DNA from: Pseudomaricurvus alcaniphilus
GTDB taxonomy: Bacteria > Pseudomonadota > Gammaproteobacteria > Pseudomonadales > Cellvibrionaceae
Reading direction: 5' to 3'
NCBI RefSeq assembly: GCF_011440395.1
Contig: NZ_JAAOIX010000001.1
Location: 1,014,680 to 1,078,679 of the forward strand
Length of the DNA stretch: 64,000 bases
A model generated the notes under the pieces. That model was given only the letters and a program-made list of their open reading frames with translations. It made no database searches and was not told where the DNA came from. The stretch's first letter is position 1. Every line of letters starts with the position of its first letter. Of this stretch, positions 39,301-48,252 are shown one piece after another. The position numbers and the translations under genes were made by a program.

Positions 39301-41991
39301 TTAGCACTCCCAGGAGGCAGGATTGTCAGTACCAACACCGTATTTATCAATTGCTTGCGCGCACAGTTCAGGTTTAATTCTGCCTTGCTGTGCCAAGCTG
39401 GAAAGTGCGGCAATGGTTATATGATTGCGGTCCACTTCGAAGAAGTCGCGCAATGCCGGCCGCGTATCACTGCGACCATACCCGTCAGTACCAAGAACGG
39501 TTAAGCGTGGCTCTATATAAGAAGAGATCAGCTGAGGCAACGCTCGAACATAGTCTGATGCTGCAATCACCGGATCATCGCCTTCAAGGCAGCTTGCTGC
39601 AAAACTGCAACGCTGCTCCTCAGTAGGGTGTAAGCGATTCCAGCGCTCAACCACTTGTGCATCACGCGCCAACTCGGTGTAACTGGTGACGCTCCAAACA
39701 TCGGATTCAATATGCCAATCTGTAGCCAGCATTTCTGCAGCGGCCAACACTTCAAGCATAATCGTACCGGAGCCAAGTAAGCGAACTTTAGCCTTAGCCT
39801 GGTCGAGATGTTTACTGCTATGGCAATACATTCCTTTGATAATATCAGTACTGACATTATCGGCTAGCGAAGGCTGAGCATAGTTTTCATTCATCACCGT
39901 AACGTAATAAAATACATCTTCATCTTGCTCTAACATTTGACGCATACCGTGATCCATAATCACCGCTAGCTCGCCAGCAAAAGCCGGGTCATAAGCGCGA
40001 CAGTTAGGTACAGTAGAAGCTATCAAATGGCTTTGACCATCCTGATGCTGAAGACCTTCACCACCCAAGGTTGTACGACCTGCAGTGGCCCCCATCAAAA
40101 AGCCCCGAGCACGCTGATCACCAGCTGCCCAGATGAAGTCTCCAATGCGCTGAAAGCCAAACATTGAATAATAAATATACAGTGGCAGCATACGAATGCC
40201 GTGTACTGAGTAGCTGGTTGCCGCGGCAATCCATGAGCTGATAGCACCCGCTTCCGTTATTCCCTCTTCAAGAATTTGGCCGTCTTTAGCCTCTCGGTAG
40301 CTTAGGATAGAGCCAATATCTTCCGGCTCATAACGCTGTCCAACATTCGAATAAATACCAATTTGTTTAAACAAATTCGCCATACCAAAGGTACGCGCCT
40401 CATCGGCAACGATGGGCACAACACGTGGCCCCAGTGCCTTATCTTTTAACAAAGTGCTCATCATGCGCACGAACGCCATGGTAGTAGACATTTCCTTACC
40501 ATCTGCCTGCAGTGCAAACTTGCCATACTTCGACAGCGGTGGCACAGTGACAGTGTCCGCGTGCGACAGTCGTGTCGGCATGTAACCACCCAGGGATTTG
40601 CGTCGCTCGTGTAGATAACGCATTTCCGGACTATCGTCTGCAGGCTTATAAAAATTCAGCGCTGCGGTATCTTCATCGGACAAAGGCAACTTAAAATGAT
40701 CACGGAAGCTCAGCAATGCTTCCTTATCGAGTTTCTTTTGCTGATGGGTGGTCATTTTGCCTTGACCAGCCTCCCCCATTCCATAGCCTTTTTTTGTCTG
40801 CGCCAGGATCACAGTAGGACGTCCCTTGTGACCTACAGCTGCATGATATGCCGCATAAATTTTGGTTAAGTCGTGACCGCCACGCTTGAGACGGTCAATC
40901 TGTTCGTCGGTTAACCCCGATACCAATTTAGACAAAGCTTCGTTTTGACCAAAGAAGTGCTCGCGGTTATAGCGGCCATCTTTTGCAGCGAACGTCTGGA
41001 ACTGGCCGTCGACCGTATCGGCAAAAGTACGAACCAACGCACCTTCCCTATCCATCGCAAACAGACCATCCCAATCGGAACCCCACAACAACTTGATAAC
41101 GTTCCAGCCGGCACCGTTGAACTGCGTTTCCAATTCATCAACAACCCGACCATTGCCTCGAACCGGCCCATCCAAACGCTGTAAGTTACAGTTAACGACC
41201 CAAACCAGATTATCCAGGCCTTCACGGGCGGCAAGACTAAGTGCGGACATACTTTCGGGCTCGTCCATTTCACCGTCACCAAATACACCCCAGACTTTCC
41301 TATCGCCGTTGTCCTGTAAACCACGATGCTCAAGGTAGCGCATAAACCGAGCATGATAGATCGAGTTCATAGGCCCGATACCCATGGAGCCTGTGGGGAA
41401 CTGCCAGAAATCCGGCATTAACCACGGATGTGGGTAACTTGACAGCCCTTGAGCGCCTACTCGTTGGGCTGTAACTTCCTGGCGGTAGTGCTGCAAATCA
41501 GTCTGGGAGAGTCGACCTTCCAGAAAAGCTCTCGCATAGACGCCTGGTGCTGAATGGGGCTGGTAAAATACCAGATCACCACCAAAGGTCGCGTCCTTAG
41601 CACGGAAGAAGTGGTTGAAGCCAACCTCAAAAAGATCGGCAGCACTTGCATAGCTGGCGATGTGCCCCCCCAGTTCACCATAGGCTTGATTGGCTCTTAC
41701 CACCATAGCCAGAGCATTCCACCGCATAATGGATGCCAGCCGTTCCTCCACGGGCAAATCACCGGGAAAGCTCGGCTGCCGCTCTAATGGGATGGTGTTA
41801 ATATACGGCGAACCATAAGCAGGCTGCCAACCGATAGCGGGGTCGCGTGCGATCGTTGCCAGTGCATCCAGGATGTGACGCGCTTGTTCTGGTCCTGCAT
41901 TAGCTACTAGTGCTTGCAGCGATTCACACCACTCTGCAAGTTCATGTGAGTCGTTATCTGTTGGTAAAATAATGGGATTTAACGGTGCCAT
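39301..41991 (-). CDS. aceE: Pyruvate dehydrogenase E1 component (homodimeric)
   Basis: An 896-residue homodimeric E1 that decarboxylates pyruvate with thiamine diphosphate. The ThDP-binding GDGEMDEPESMSALSLAARE begins near residue 230. It is followed by NCNLQRLDGPVRGN, and the C-terminal transketolase-like halves follow as in E. coli AceE. The ATG at 41991 has GAGG before it; an ORF extension to 42024 lacks a site. It is the first gene of aceE-aceF-lpd. An Lrp/AsnC regulator is divergent 118 bases away, where a PdhR would sit in enteric bacteria. Confidence 0.97.
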   Translation of the reverse strand: MAPLNPIILPTDNDSHELAEWCESLQALVANAGPEQARHILDALATIARDPAIGWQPAYGSPYINTIPLERQPSFPGDLPVEERLASIMRWNALAMVVRANQAYGELGGHIASYASAADLFEVGFNHFFRAKDATFGGDLVFYQPHSAPGVYARAFLEGRLSQTDLQHYRQEVTAQRVGAQGLSSYPHPWLMPDFWQFPTGSMGIGPMNSIYHARFMRYLEHRGLQDNGDRKVWGVFGDGEMDEPESMSALSLAAREGLDNLVWVVNCNLQRLDGPVRGNGRVVDELETQFNGAGWNVIKLLWGSDWDGLFAMDREGALVRTFADTVDGQFQTFAAKDGRYNREHFFGQNEALSKLVSGLTDEQIDRLKRGGHDLTKIYAAYHAAVGHKGRPTVILAQTKKGYGMGEAGQGKMTTHQQKKLDKEALLSFRDHFKLPLSDEDTAALNFYKPADDSPEMRYLHERRKSLGGYMPTRLSHADTVTVPPLSKYGKFALQADGKEMSTTMAFVRMMSTLLKDKALGPRVVPIVADEARTFGMANLFKQIGIYSNVGQRYEPEDIGSILSYREAKDGQILEEGITEAGAISSWIAAATSYSVHGIRMLPLYIYYSMFGFQRIGDFIWAAGDQRARGFLMGATAGRTTLGGEGLQHQDGQSHLIASTVPNCRAYDPAFAGELAVIMDHGMRQMLEQDEDVFYYVTVMNENYAQPSLADNVSTDIIKGMYCHSSKHLDQAKAKVRLLGSGTIMLEVLAAAEMLATDWHIESDVWSVTSYTELARDAQVVERWNRLHPTEEQRCSFAASCLEGDDPVIAASDYVRALPQLISSYIEPRLTVLGTDGYGRSDTRPALRDFFEVDRNHITIAALSSLAQQGRIKPELCAQAIDKYGVGTDNPASWEC

Positions 41992-42109
41992 AATTGTGTC
42001 CTCTTTGCGCTTATTGTAAACCAATCACCACAGCCTATTGTGCTTATTTACGTTGCCTATCAGGCTTATTCAGGCATAATATGCTTCAAATACCCCTTTT
42101 GGCAGACAC

Positions 42110-42583
42110 ATGAATATTGATACTACAGATCAAAAAATCCTCCAAGAACTGCAGAGAGACAGTAAAATCTCCAATGCAGAACTGGCCAAACGAGTAAACC
42201 TCTCCCCCTCTCCCTGTCTTGCTAGAGTCAAGCGACTGGAATCCAGTGGCCTGATCCGCGGCTATGTAGCCCTGCTGGAACCAAGCCACCTCGGGCTCGA
42301 CATCAATGTTTTTATCTCTATCAGCTTAAAAGCACAAAGCCGGAAACTACTGCAAGACTTTGAAGAACGCGTTTGCTCTCACGATGCTGTCATGGAGTGC
42401 TATCTTATGACGGGCAACGCGGACTATTTAATTCGAATCGCAATGCCCGACATAGCCGCAGTAGAGCGTTTTATTGTTGATCACTTGTCTCCCATGCCTG
42501 AGGTTGAAAAAATTCGTTCCAGCTTCGCATTAAAGCAGGTTCGCTATAAAACGGCGCTTCCTCTGCATAAAAGAAAGCCCTGA
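42110..42583 (+). CDS. Lrp/AsnC family transcriptional regulator
   Basis: A 157-residue regulator. The N-terminal helix-turn-helix has LQRDSKISNAELAKRVNLSP and CLARVKRLESSGLI. The C-terminal RAM/AsnC ligand-binding domain has HDAVMECYLMTGNADYLIRI. It would bind DNA as dimers or octamers and respond to an amino acid or keto acid. It is divergent from aceE with a 118-base shared promoter region, which suggests control of the PDH operon and itself. This is inference from position; no operator repeat is obvious. Confidence 0.9.
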   Translation: MNIDTTDQKILQELQRDSKISNAELAKRVNLSPSPCLARVKRLESSGLIRGYVALLEPSHLGLDINVFISISLKAQSRKLLQDFEERVCSHDAVMECYLMTGNADYLIRIAMPDIAAVERFIVDHLSPMPEVEKIRSSFALKQVRYKTALPLHKRKP

Positions 42584-42593
42584 CAATTCAGAC

Positions 42594-42645
42594 CATTTTT
42601 TTTGGCTTTGCTGTTTTTTTGCTTTGCTGTTTTTCTGCTTTGCTA
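42594..42645 (+). repeat. Short T-rich tandem repeat
   Basis: Three near-identical units of about 16-17 bases, each a T run followed by GCTTTGCT, stand just after the stop of the Lrp-type gene. It may serve as a loose terminator region for that gene, but there is no hairpin ahead of the T runs. Slippage-prone. Confidence 0.6.
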
Positions 42646-42701
42646 TAGTCACTGCGAATTATGCCGGGTTACCTTTACACGAAAGTTATGGTGCATGCCC
42701 G

Positions 42702-45032
42702 TTAATTTTCCTCTGGCAAGGCATAGGCTCTAACATAATCACCCGCCTTGGTCCCCATCATCACACTGCCGCCGGCAACGATGACCACATACTGGCGACC
42801 GTTAGCGGTATAGGTCATTGGTGTGGCCTGGCCACCTGCGGGCAATTCTACGCGCCAAAGTTCATCGCCCGTGATTACGTCGTAAGCACGAAAATAGCTA
42901 TCCGCAGTGCCCGCAGAAAACACCAAACCACTTTGGGTAACCAGTGCGCCGCCAAACTGTGGCGTACCAACAGGTAAAGGCAAGGGTTGCCCTAGTCCAA
43001 GAGGGCCGGTATTACGCGCCGTGCCAACACTTCTTTCCCATAAAGGCTCGCCCGTTACCAAATCGATGGCATGCAGCTTGCCCCAGGGTGGTTGCACACA
43101 GGGTACAAACAATGGGCTTAAAAAGGGTTTGAATTCAACCTTGTACGGGGTGCCATCCATGGTTTTCATGCCATCCAGATGACTGGACTCTTGAGTAGGA
43201 TCTTCATCGTCCTCACGTGCAAACATGGTTAGCAGATAGGGAATGTTATTACTATTAGCAATCAATATATTGCGTTGCTTATCCACCGAAACACCGCCCC
43301 AATTAGTCACCCCAGCAAGCCCCGGATTGTGCAAGGACTGGCTAAGGTCAGGTAAACTGTATTTGCCTTCATAGCGAGAAGAACGAAAACTTATACGACA
43401 GGAGAGCTGGTCAAACGGTGTTGCCCCCCACATGCTTGCTTCTGTTAATGGTCCTGGCGTAACACTGATGGCCGATTGCGGCTGTGTAGCCGCTAAATGG
43501 CGGTTAATTGTCGGGTGCTGCGGAAAAGGCACTTCCGTTACTGGAATAATGGCTTCGCCGGTGCGCCGGTCAAGCACAAAAATATCACCTTGCTTAGTGG
43601 CCTGGATCAGCGCTTGCTTGACACCACTCGCTGTTGGAATATCGGTAAGTACAGGCTGCGACGGAATATCAAAATCCCATACATCGTGATGCACGGTTTG
43701 GAAGGACCAACGCTCGCGCCCTGTTACTGCATCCAATGCAACAATGGCGCTACCGTACTTTTCATCAAATGGACGGCGCTTGTCACCCCAGTGATCGGGC
43801 GCCGGATTACCCATAGGTACATAAATCAGCCCTAATTCAACATCCGCAGACAGTGGCGCCCATGCATTAGGGGTACTACGGGTATAGGTTTCACCTTCGT
43901 CCGGTGCGCCAATGCGCTCCGGTGCCCCCATATCCCACGCCCAACGCAAGTCACCCGTGGCCGCATCAAAGGCGCGAATCACACCCGAGGGCATATCAAT
44001 AGACACATTGTCGTTTATCGCCATACCGGACACGATCAAGCCATTAATAATGACCGGCGGTGAAGTGACATACACGGTATTGGCAGGCATATCGCCTAAA
44101 TCTTCTAGCATAGACAAGGCGCCATGGTCGGCGAAGTCGGAACAATGCAAGCCGGTATGAGCATCGACCGCATGAATCATCGAATCGGGGGCGCCCCAGA
44201 TAATACGTTCAGAACACACACCTTCATCGGCCACTTTTGCATAAGAGACCCCACGGCATGCCAGTAAACCCCACTTACCTATGTCTTTAACTTGTGGATC
44301 AAACTGCCAGAGCTCCTCACCGGTGTTCGCATCAATGGCTACAGCGCGGCCTCCCGGCGTACAAAAATAGAGGCTGTTGTCAATTTTTAAGGGTGTTGCC
44401 TCATAGGCATAGCCCTTGCCGTCGGCAACATCACCGGTTTGATAGCTCCATGCCAGCTCCAATTGCTTAACATTGGCTGGAGTAATCTGCGCAAGGGCTG
44501 CATAACGACTACCACCGGCATCATTGCCGTAATTGCGCCACTCACTATCATTAGGCGTATGTTCAGTTGCAATAGATGCTATAGACACAGGTTCGACGGG
44601 TAAATCACGCACAATCACAGTCACTAACAGCACGACTACCGCAAGCACTGTTGCTGACAATAGTCGCCAAGCAATAGCCTGACTAAATAAACTCTGCGGC
44701 CCCTTAGTTATTGTCTGTTGTAGCCACGGTGTCAGCAACCACAGGCCCAATACCAGCCACAGGGTTAAGCGCGGCATTAGGGCCCATAAATTCAGGCTAA
44801 CTTCACTCAGTGCCCAAATGATGGTGTACGCTAAAAACAGACCATACAACCAAGAGCCGAAACGATGGCCCGCAGCGAGCAAACCTCCAGACACTATTAA
44901 TAAAATGCCACTAATGCCATACCACCAACTACCACCTAAAGTGATAAGCTGATAGCCCCCTACTAACAGATACAGGCCCGAGATCATGAACACCGATGGG
45001 TAAACCCAATGTAAAATCATTCGAAATTTCAT
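42702..45032 (-). CDS. Membrane-bound PQQ-dependent dehydrogenase (glucose/quinate dehydrogenase family), copy 3
   Basis: A 776-residue protein. Four to five N-terminal membrane helices precede the PQQ propeller. Markers are NVSIDMPSGVIRAFDAATG, WGDKRRPFDEKYG, HHDVWDFDIPSQP, TKQGDIFVLDRRTG and NWGGVSV. The NEPSG of copies 1 and 2 reads DMPSG here, so one acidic residue near the active site has shifted. The ATG at 45032 has AGAAGAG upstream; a TTG further up is less likely. It follows the esterase gene by 14 bases and is probably co-transcribed, suggesting an ester whose alcohol is then oxidised. Confidence 0.93.
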   Translation of the reverse strand: MKFRMILHWVYPSVFMISGLYLLVGGYQLITLGGSWWYGISGILLIVSGGLLAAGHRFGSWLYGLFLAYTIIWALSEVSLNLWALMPRLTLWLVLGLWLLTPWLQQTITKGPQSLFSQAIAWRLLSATVLAVVVLLVTVIVRDLPVEPVSIASIATEHTPNDSEWRNYGNDAGGSRYAALAQITPANVKQLELAWSYQTGDVADGKGYAYEATPLKIDNSLYFCTPGGRAVAIDANTGEELWQFDPQVKDIGKWGLLACRGVSYAKVADEGVCSERIIWGAPDSMIHAVDAHTGLHCSDFADHGALSMLEDLGDMPANTVYVTSPPVIINGLIVSGMAINDNVSIDMPSGVIRAFDAATGDLRWAWDMGAPERIGAPDEGETYTRSTPNAWAPLSADVELGLIYVPMGNPAPDHWGDKRRPFDEKYGSAIVALDAVTGRERWSFQTVHHDVWDFDIPSQPVLTDIPTASGVKQALIQATKQGDIFVLDRRTGEAIIPVTEVPFPQHPTINRHLAATQPQSAISVTPGPLTEASMWGATPFDQLSCRISFRSSRYEGKYSLPDLSQSLHNPGLAGVTNWGGVSVDKQRNILIANSNNIPYLLTMFAREDDEDPTQESSHLDGMKTMDGTPYKVEFKPFLSPLFVPCVQPPWGKLHAIDLVTGEPLWERSVGTARNTGPLGLGQPLPLPVGTPQFGGALVTQSGLVFSAGTADSYFRAYDVITGDELWRVELPAGGQATPMTYTANGRQYVVIVAGGSVMMGTKAGDYVRAYALPEEN

Positions 45033-45046
45033 ATGGCTCTTCTCTA

Positions 45047-46360
45047 TCAAGAATTATTTGAAGGGATAGATTCTATGCTGCTATCCGCTACCACCTGATT
45101 TTTGTACCGCGCATAACTCCACTCAAGAAACTCAGCGACTGCATCCAGTGCCTGACCTCCTCTTAGTGATTGAGTGACGTCATAACCATGCTTTGCATAG
45201 GGCAGCTCGGCATAAACCAGTGCGCGGTGCTTAGCATCCTTTAAACGTTCAAAAAATTGCCGCGAAAAGTCAGGGGGTACCGTTGTATCGTGACTGCCGT
45301 GAATAAAAAACATCGGCGGTAAGGTCTTACCAAGTGCCGCGTTTATGTAGCTGTCTGGTGAAGCCTGCTCCCAAAGTAATGGGTTATCTTGTCGGCTTTG
45401 CTTAAATATATGCCTGGTAAATAATTTTTCTGATTGCTTAACAAAGCTTTCGGCTCCCTCCGAAACAAAACTATACACCCCATAATTATGGACTCCCGCC
45501 TGTAGGCTGGTATCGACCGATTCAAAGCCCGGCTGCCATTCCTTTTTATTAGCGCTAACAACCGCCAGTGAACTCAAGTGGCCACCAGCCGAACCACCCA
45601 CAATCGCCACGAACTCAGGATCTCCGCCGTACTCATGGATGTTTTGCTTCACCCACATAATGGCACGCTTCACATCGATAATATGCTCAGGAAAAGTCGC
45701 CTTGGGGCTCAAACGGTAATTAATAGCGACGCATACCCATCCCAGGCTAGCCATATGGTGTAACAATGGTTGCGCATCATGGCCTTTGGTGCCCATGATC
45801 CACCCTCCACCGTGAACCGACAATAAAACAGGTCGTGGAGTATTGGTTGTTTGTGTTGTTGAATAAATATCGAGTAAGTTTCGATTTCCGTACTTTTCAT
45901 CGCCGTAACAAATGTCCTTTTGCACGGTGACGTTATCGCGTTTAAACGAAAACGGCTTTAACAAATGATCAGCTGTTACTGCCTGATTTAATACCGCTAA
46001 CCTATCTGCGGGGATACGCTGGCGATAGTCACTACCCAACCCCTTTAACAACGCTTGATGCAACACGCTACCTGCCGCCGCGCTCTGTGTTAGCAAAAAT
46101 AATTTCCCTAACCAGCTCAACATAAATAGCGCTAAACCGTACTGCCCTAACGACGTATCCAGTGTGCCTAATGATAGTGCCAACAGGGTCAATCCCAGTT
46201 GCCAAATCATATGAATAATGGGATGTTCAGCCACCAGAGTGTGCAGCACAAAAAACATCGCGGTAAAGGTATGCAGTGGCTTAGCTTTACGGAGTGTGAA
46301 AACCACCAGTAAGAAGGAGACTAAAGCGACAACAAAATACAGCTTAGTAAACACTGACAT
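45047..46360 (-). CDS. Membrane-anchored alpha/beta hydrolase (HSL-type esterase)
   Basis: A 437-residue protein with three to four N-terminal membrane segments over the first ~130 residues and then an alpha/beta hydrolase. The oxyanion-hole motif SVHGGGWIMG, nucleophile elbow VGGSAGGHL (Ser), acid in HGSHDTTVPP and His in YAKHGYDV give a complete triad of the hormone-sensitive-lipase/carboxylesterase type. It probably hydrolyses an ester at the membrane. Immediately followed by PQQ dehydrogenase copy 3. The start at 46360 has AAGG seven bases upstream. Confidence 0.85.
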   Translation of the reverse strand: MSVFTKLYFVVALVSFLLVVFTLRKAKPLHTFTAMFFVLHTLVAEHPIIHMIWQLGLTLLALSLGTLDTSLGQYGLALFMLSWLGKLFLLTQSAAAGSVLHQALLKGLGSDYRQRIPADRLAVLNQAVTADHLLKPFSFKRDNVTVQKDICYGDEKYGNRNLLDIYSTTQTTNTPRPVLLSVHGGGWIMGTKGHDAQPLLHHMASLGWVCVAINYRLSPKATFPEHIIDVKRAIMWVKQNIHEYGGDPEFVAIVGGSAGGHLSSLAVVSANKKEWQPGFESVDTSLQAGVHNYGVYSFVSEGAESFVKQSEKLFTRHIFKQSRQDNPLLWEQASPDSYINAALGKTLPPMFFIHGSHDTTVPPDFSRQFFERLKDAKHRALVYAELPYAKHGYDVTQSLRGGQALDAVAEFLEWSYARYKNQVVADSSIESIPSNNS

Positions 46361-46519
46361 CAATACACCTTCGATGGGTGCTCACGGCCACATACGACAG
46401 TTAAACCCCTCTCCACTCTGGAGCTCGGTATAAAGGTCACTGCCATGGTCTGCGACGTCTAAGCAAGTCAAAGACCATTTAGTGTTTAAAGGTCCGTTCG
46501 TAAATAGCCAATCAGCGCT

Positions 46520-48169
46520 TTATGCATTGCAAGCGTGTTTAGCTGCCATATAACCAAATGTTAAGGCTGGCCCAATTGAGCAACCCGCACCTGGGTATTC
46601 GCCACCCATTACGGTGTTTGCATCTAAACCCGCGGCATATAGCCCGGGAATTGGCATACCGTCGCGCAACACTTGTGCATGATTATCGGTCTTTAAACCG
46701 ACAAATGTACCGAGGTCCCCAGGTACAATTTTCACTGCATAATAAGGGCCTTCACCCATCGCGCCAAAATTTGGGTTTGGCTTGTGCCCTGGATCGCCAT
46801 AGACTTGATCATAAACACTGTCACCACGAGCAAATAGAGAATCCTTACCCAAGGCCGCATCGCTATTTACCTGAGCAAATGTTTCCTCCAATGCCTGGCC
46901 GTCAATACCCAATTTGGCCGCCAATTCAGAAACACTTTGCCCCTCTATAAGGTAACCGTCTCGCACATAAGATGAAACAGGCATATAAGGTAATGCCAGG
47001 CCTAAACCATACTTTGAAATAAACGAGCGGCTGCCTATCAACCAACAAGGAACAGAGCCAGTACGCTGAATTGCGGCAACCAATGCCTGGTAATGCGTTG
47101 CCTCATTGGCAAATCTCCGACCAGACTGATTCACCAAAATGGAACCTGGGCGTGAACGATCCAAAAAGATATGGGGGTATCGCGTTTCGCTACCATCGGC
47201 ATGCTTGCGAACAGAAACAGGCGTCCAGCAACCGTTATTACTTAAGCCTGAACCCAATTCACCTCCAACGCTCATACCTAATTCCAAACCTTCACCGACA
47301 TTACCCTCAGGCAACATCGATTTATGGTGTTCGGGAAAGGGGATATATTCGGCAACCATTTTTTCGTTCTGAGCGAATCCACCCGTGGCGATAACAACGC
47401 CTTTCGATGCACGAATTTCAACTTCTTTGTTGTCAATTTGAACAATGGCTCCAACAACACGACCATTTTCTTCTATTAGTTTACGCGCGGGGGCTTTATC
47501 TATTAGTGTAACGCCGGCATCCATAGAGGCTTTAAGCAGCCTTGCCGCCACGGCATTACCACCCTTTAATACTCGGCCACGACGCGACCTCAACCAGTCA
47601 AACGCATACCTTAAAACAAGCTTTGTGGTGTATAGAAATGCCGAAAATGACTTGTTGTAATTCATCAGAAAACCCAAATCTACCGCATCCACCTGCATGC
47701 CATTAAACACGGTTAATTGTTTTAATGCCGGGCGCAATTTATCAAAATTAACACCAAGTTCTGACGCATCAAAATGGGGAACTGACATGGATCGGCCAAA
47801 ACTTGAACACTCTACTTGCGGCTCATAGTCTGGCATAAACTCCGCCGACCAGAATCGCATTGCTTCGGTATTTTTCTCTAAAAAGTCAATCATCTCAGGC
47901 GCGTTTGCAAGAAATGCAGACACCATATTGTCATCAAAATTATCACCAATAACTGCCTGTAAATATTTGCGGGCATTTTCGGTGCTATCTTCGCGTGTCA
48001 TATACGGGTTGTTTGGAATCCAAAAGGCACCACCGGAAAGCGCGGTAGTGCCGCCAAAATACTCGGTCTTTTCTACCACCGTCACCTTACAACCAAGGCA
48101 GGCTGCCGTAATGGCAGCACTTAGCCCGCCCGCACCCGAACCTAATACCAAAAGGTCAGTCTCGATCAT
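46520..48169 (-). CDS. FAD-dependent oxidoreductase, 3-ketosteroid-delta1-dehydrogenase-like
   Basis: A 549-residue flavoprotein of the FAD_binding_2 family. The dinucleotide-binding LVLGSGAGGLSAAITAA is at residue ~7, followed by VVEKTEYFGGTTALSGGAFW, the KstD-type signature. The C-terminal GLDANTVMGGEYPGAGCSIG also fits. Such enzymes introduce double bonds into 3-ketosteroids or related cyclic ketones. AAGGAG precedes the ATG. It is followed upstream (84 bases) by an acyl-CoA ligase gene. Steroid use is a family-based guess; fumarate-reductase-like relatives exist. Confidence 0.83.
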   Translation of the reverse strand: MIETDLLVLGSGAGGLSAAITAACLGCKVTVVEKTEYFGGTTALSGGAFWIPNNPYMTREDSTENARKYLQAVIGDNFDDNMVSAFLANAPEMIDFLEKNTEAMRFWSAEFMPDYEPQVECSSFGRSMSVPHFDASELGVNFDKLRPALKQLTVFNGMQVDAVDLGFLMNYNKSFSAFLYTTKLVLRYAFDWLRSRRGRVLKGGNAVAARLLKASMDAGVTLIDKAPARKLIEENGRVVGAIVQIDNKEVEIRASKGVVIATGGFAQNEKMVAEYIPFPEHHKSMLPEGNVGEGLELGMSVGGELGSGLSNNGCWTPVSVRKHADGSETRYPHIFLDRSRPGSILVNQSGRRFANEATHYQALVAAIQRTGSVPCWLIGSRSFISKYGLGLALPYMPVSSYVRDGYLIEGQSVSELAAKLGIDGQALEETFAQVNSDAALGKDSLFARGDSVYDQVYGDPGHKPNPNFGAMGEGPYYAVKIVPGDLGTFVGLKTDNHAQVLRDGMPIPGLYAAGLDANTVMGGEYPGAGCSIGPALTFGYMAAKHACNA

Positions 48170-48252
48170 GCTGTAACTCCTTCATTGCAAAAAGACAGAC
48201 AAGCCAAGTCGCAAGCCACTTTATTAATGTCTTTTCAGTAAAATTGGATAGC

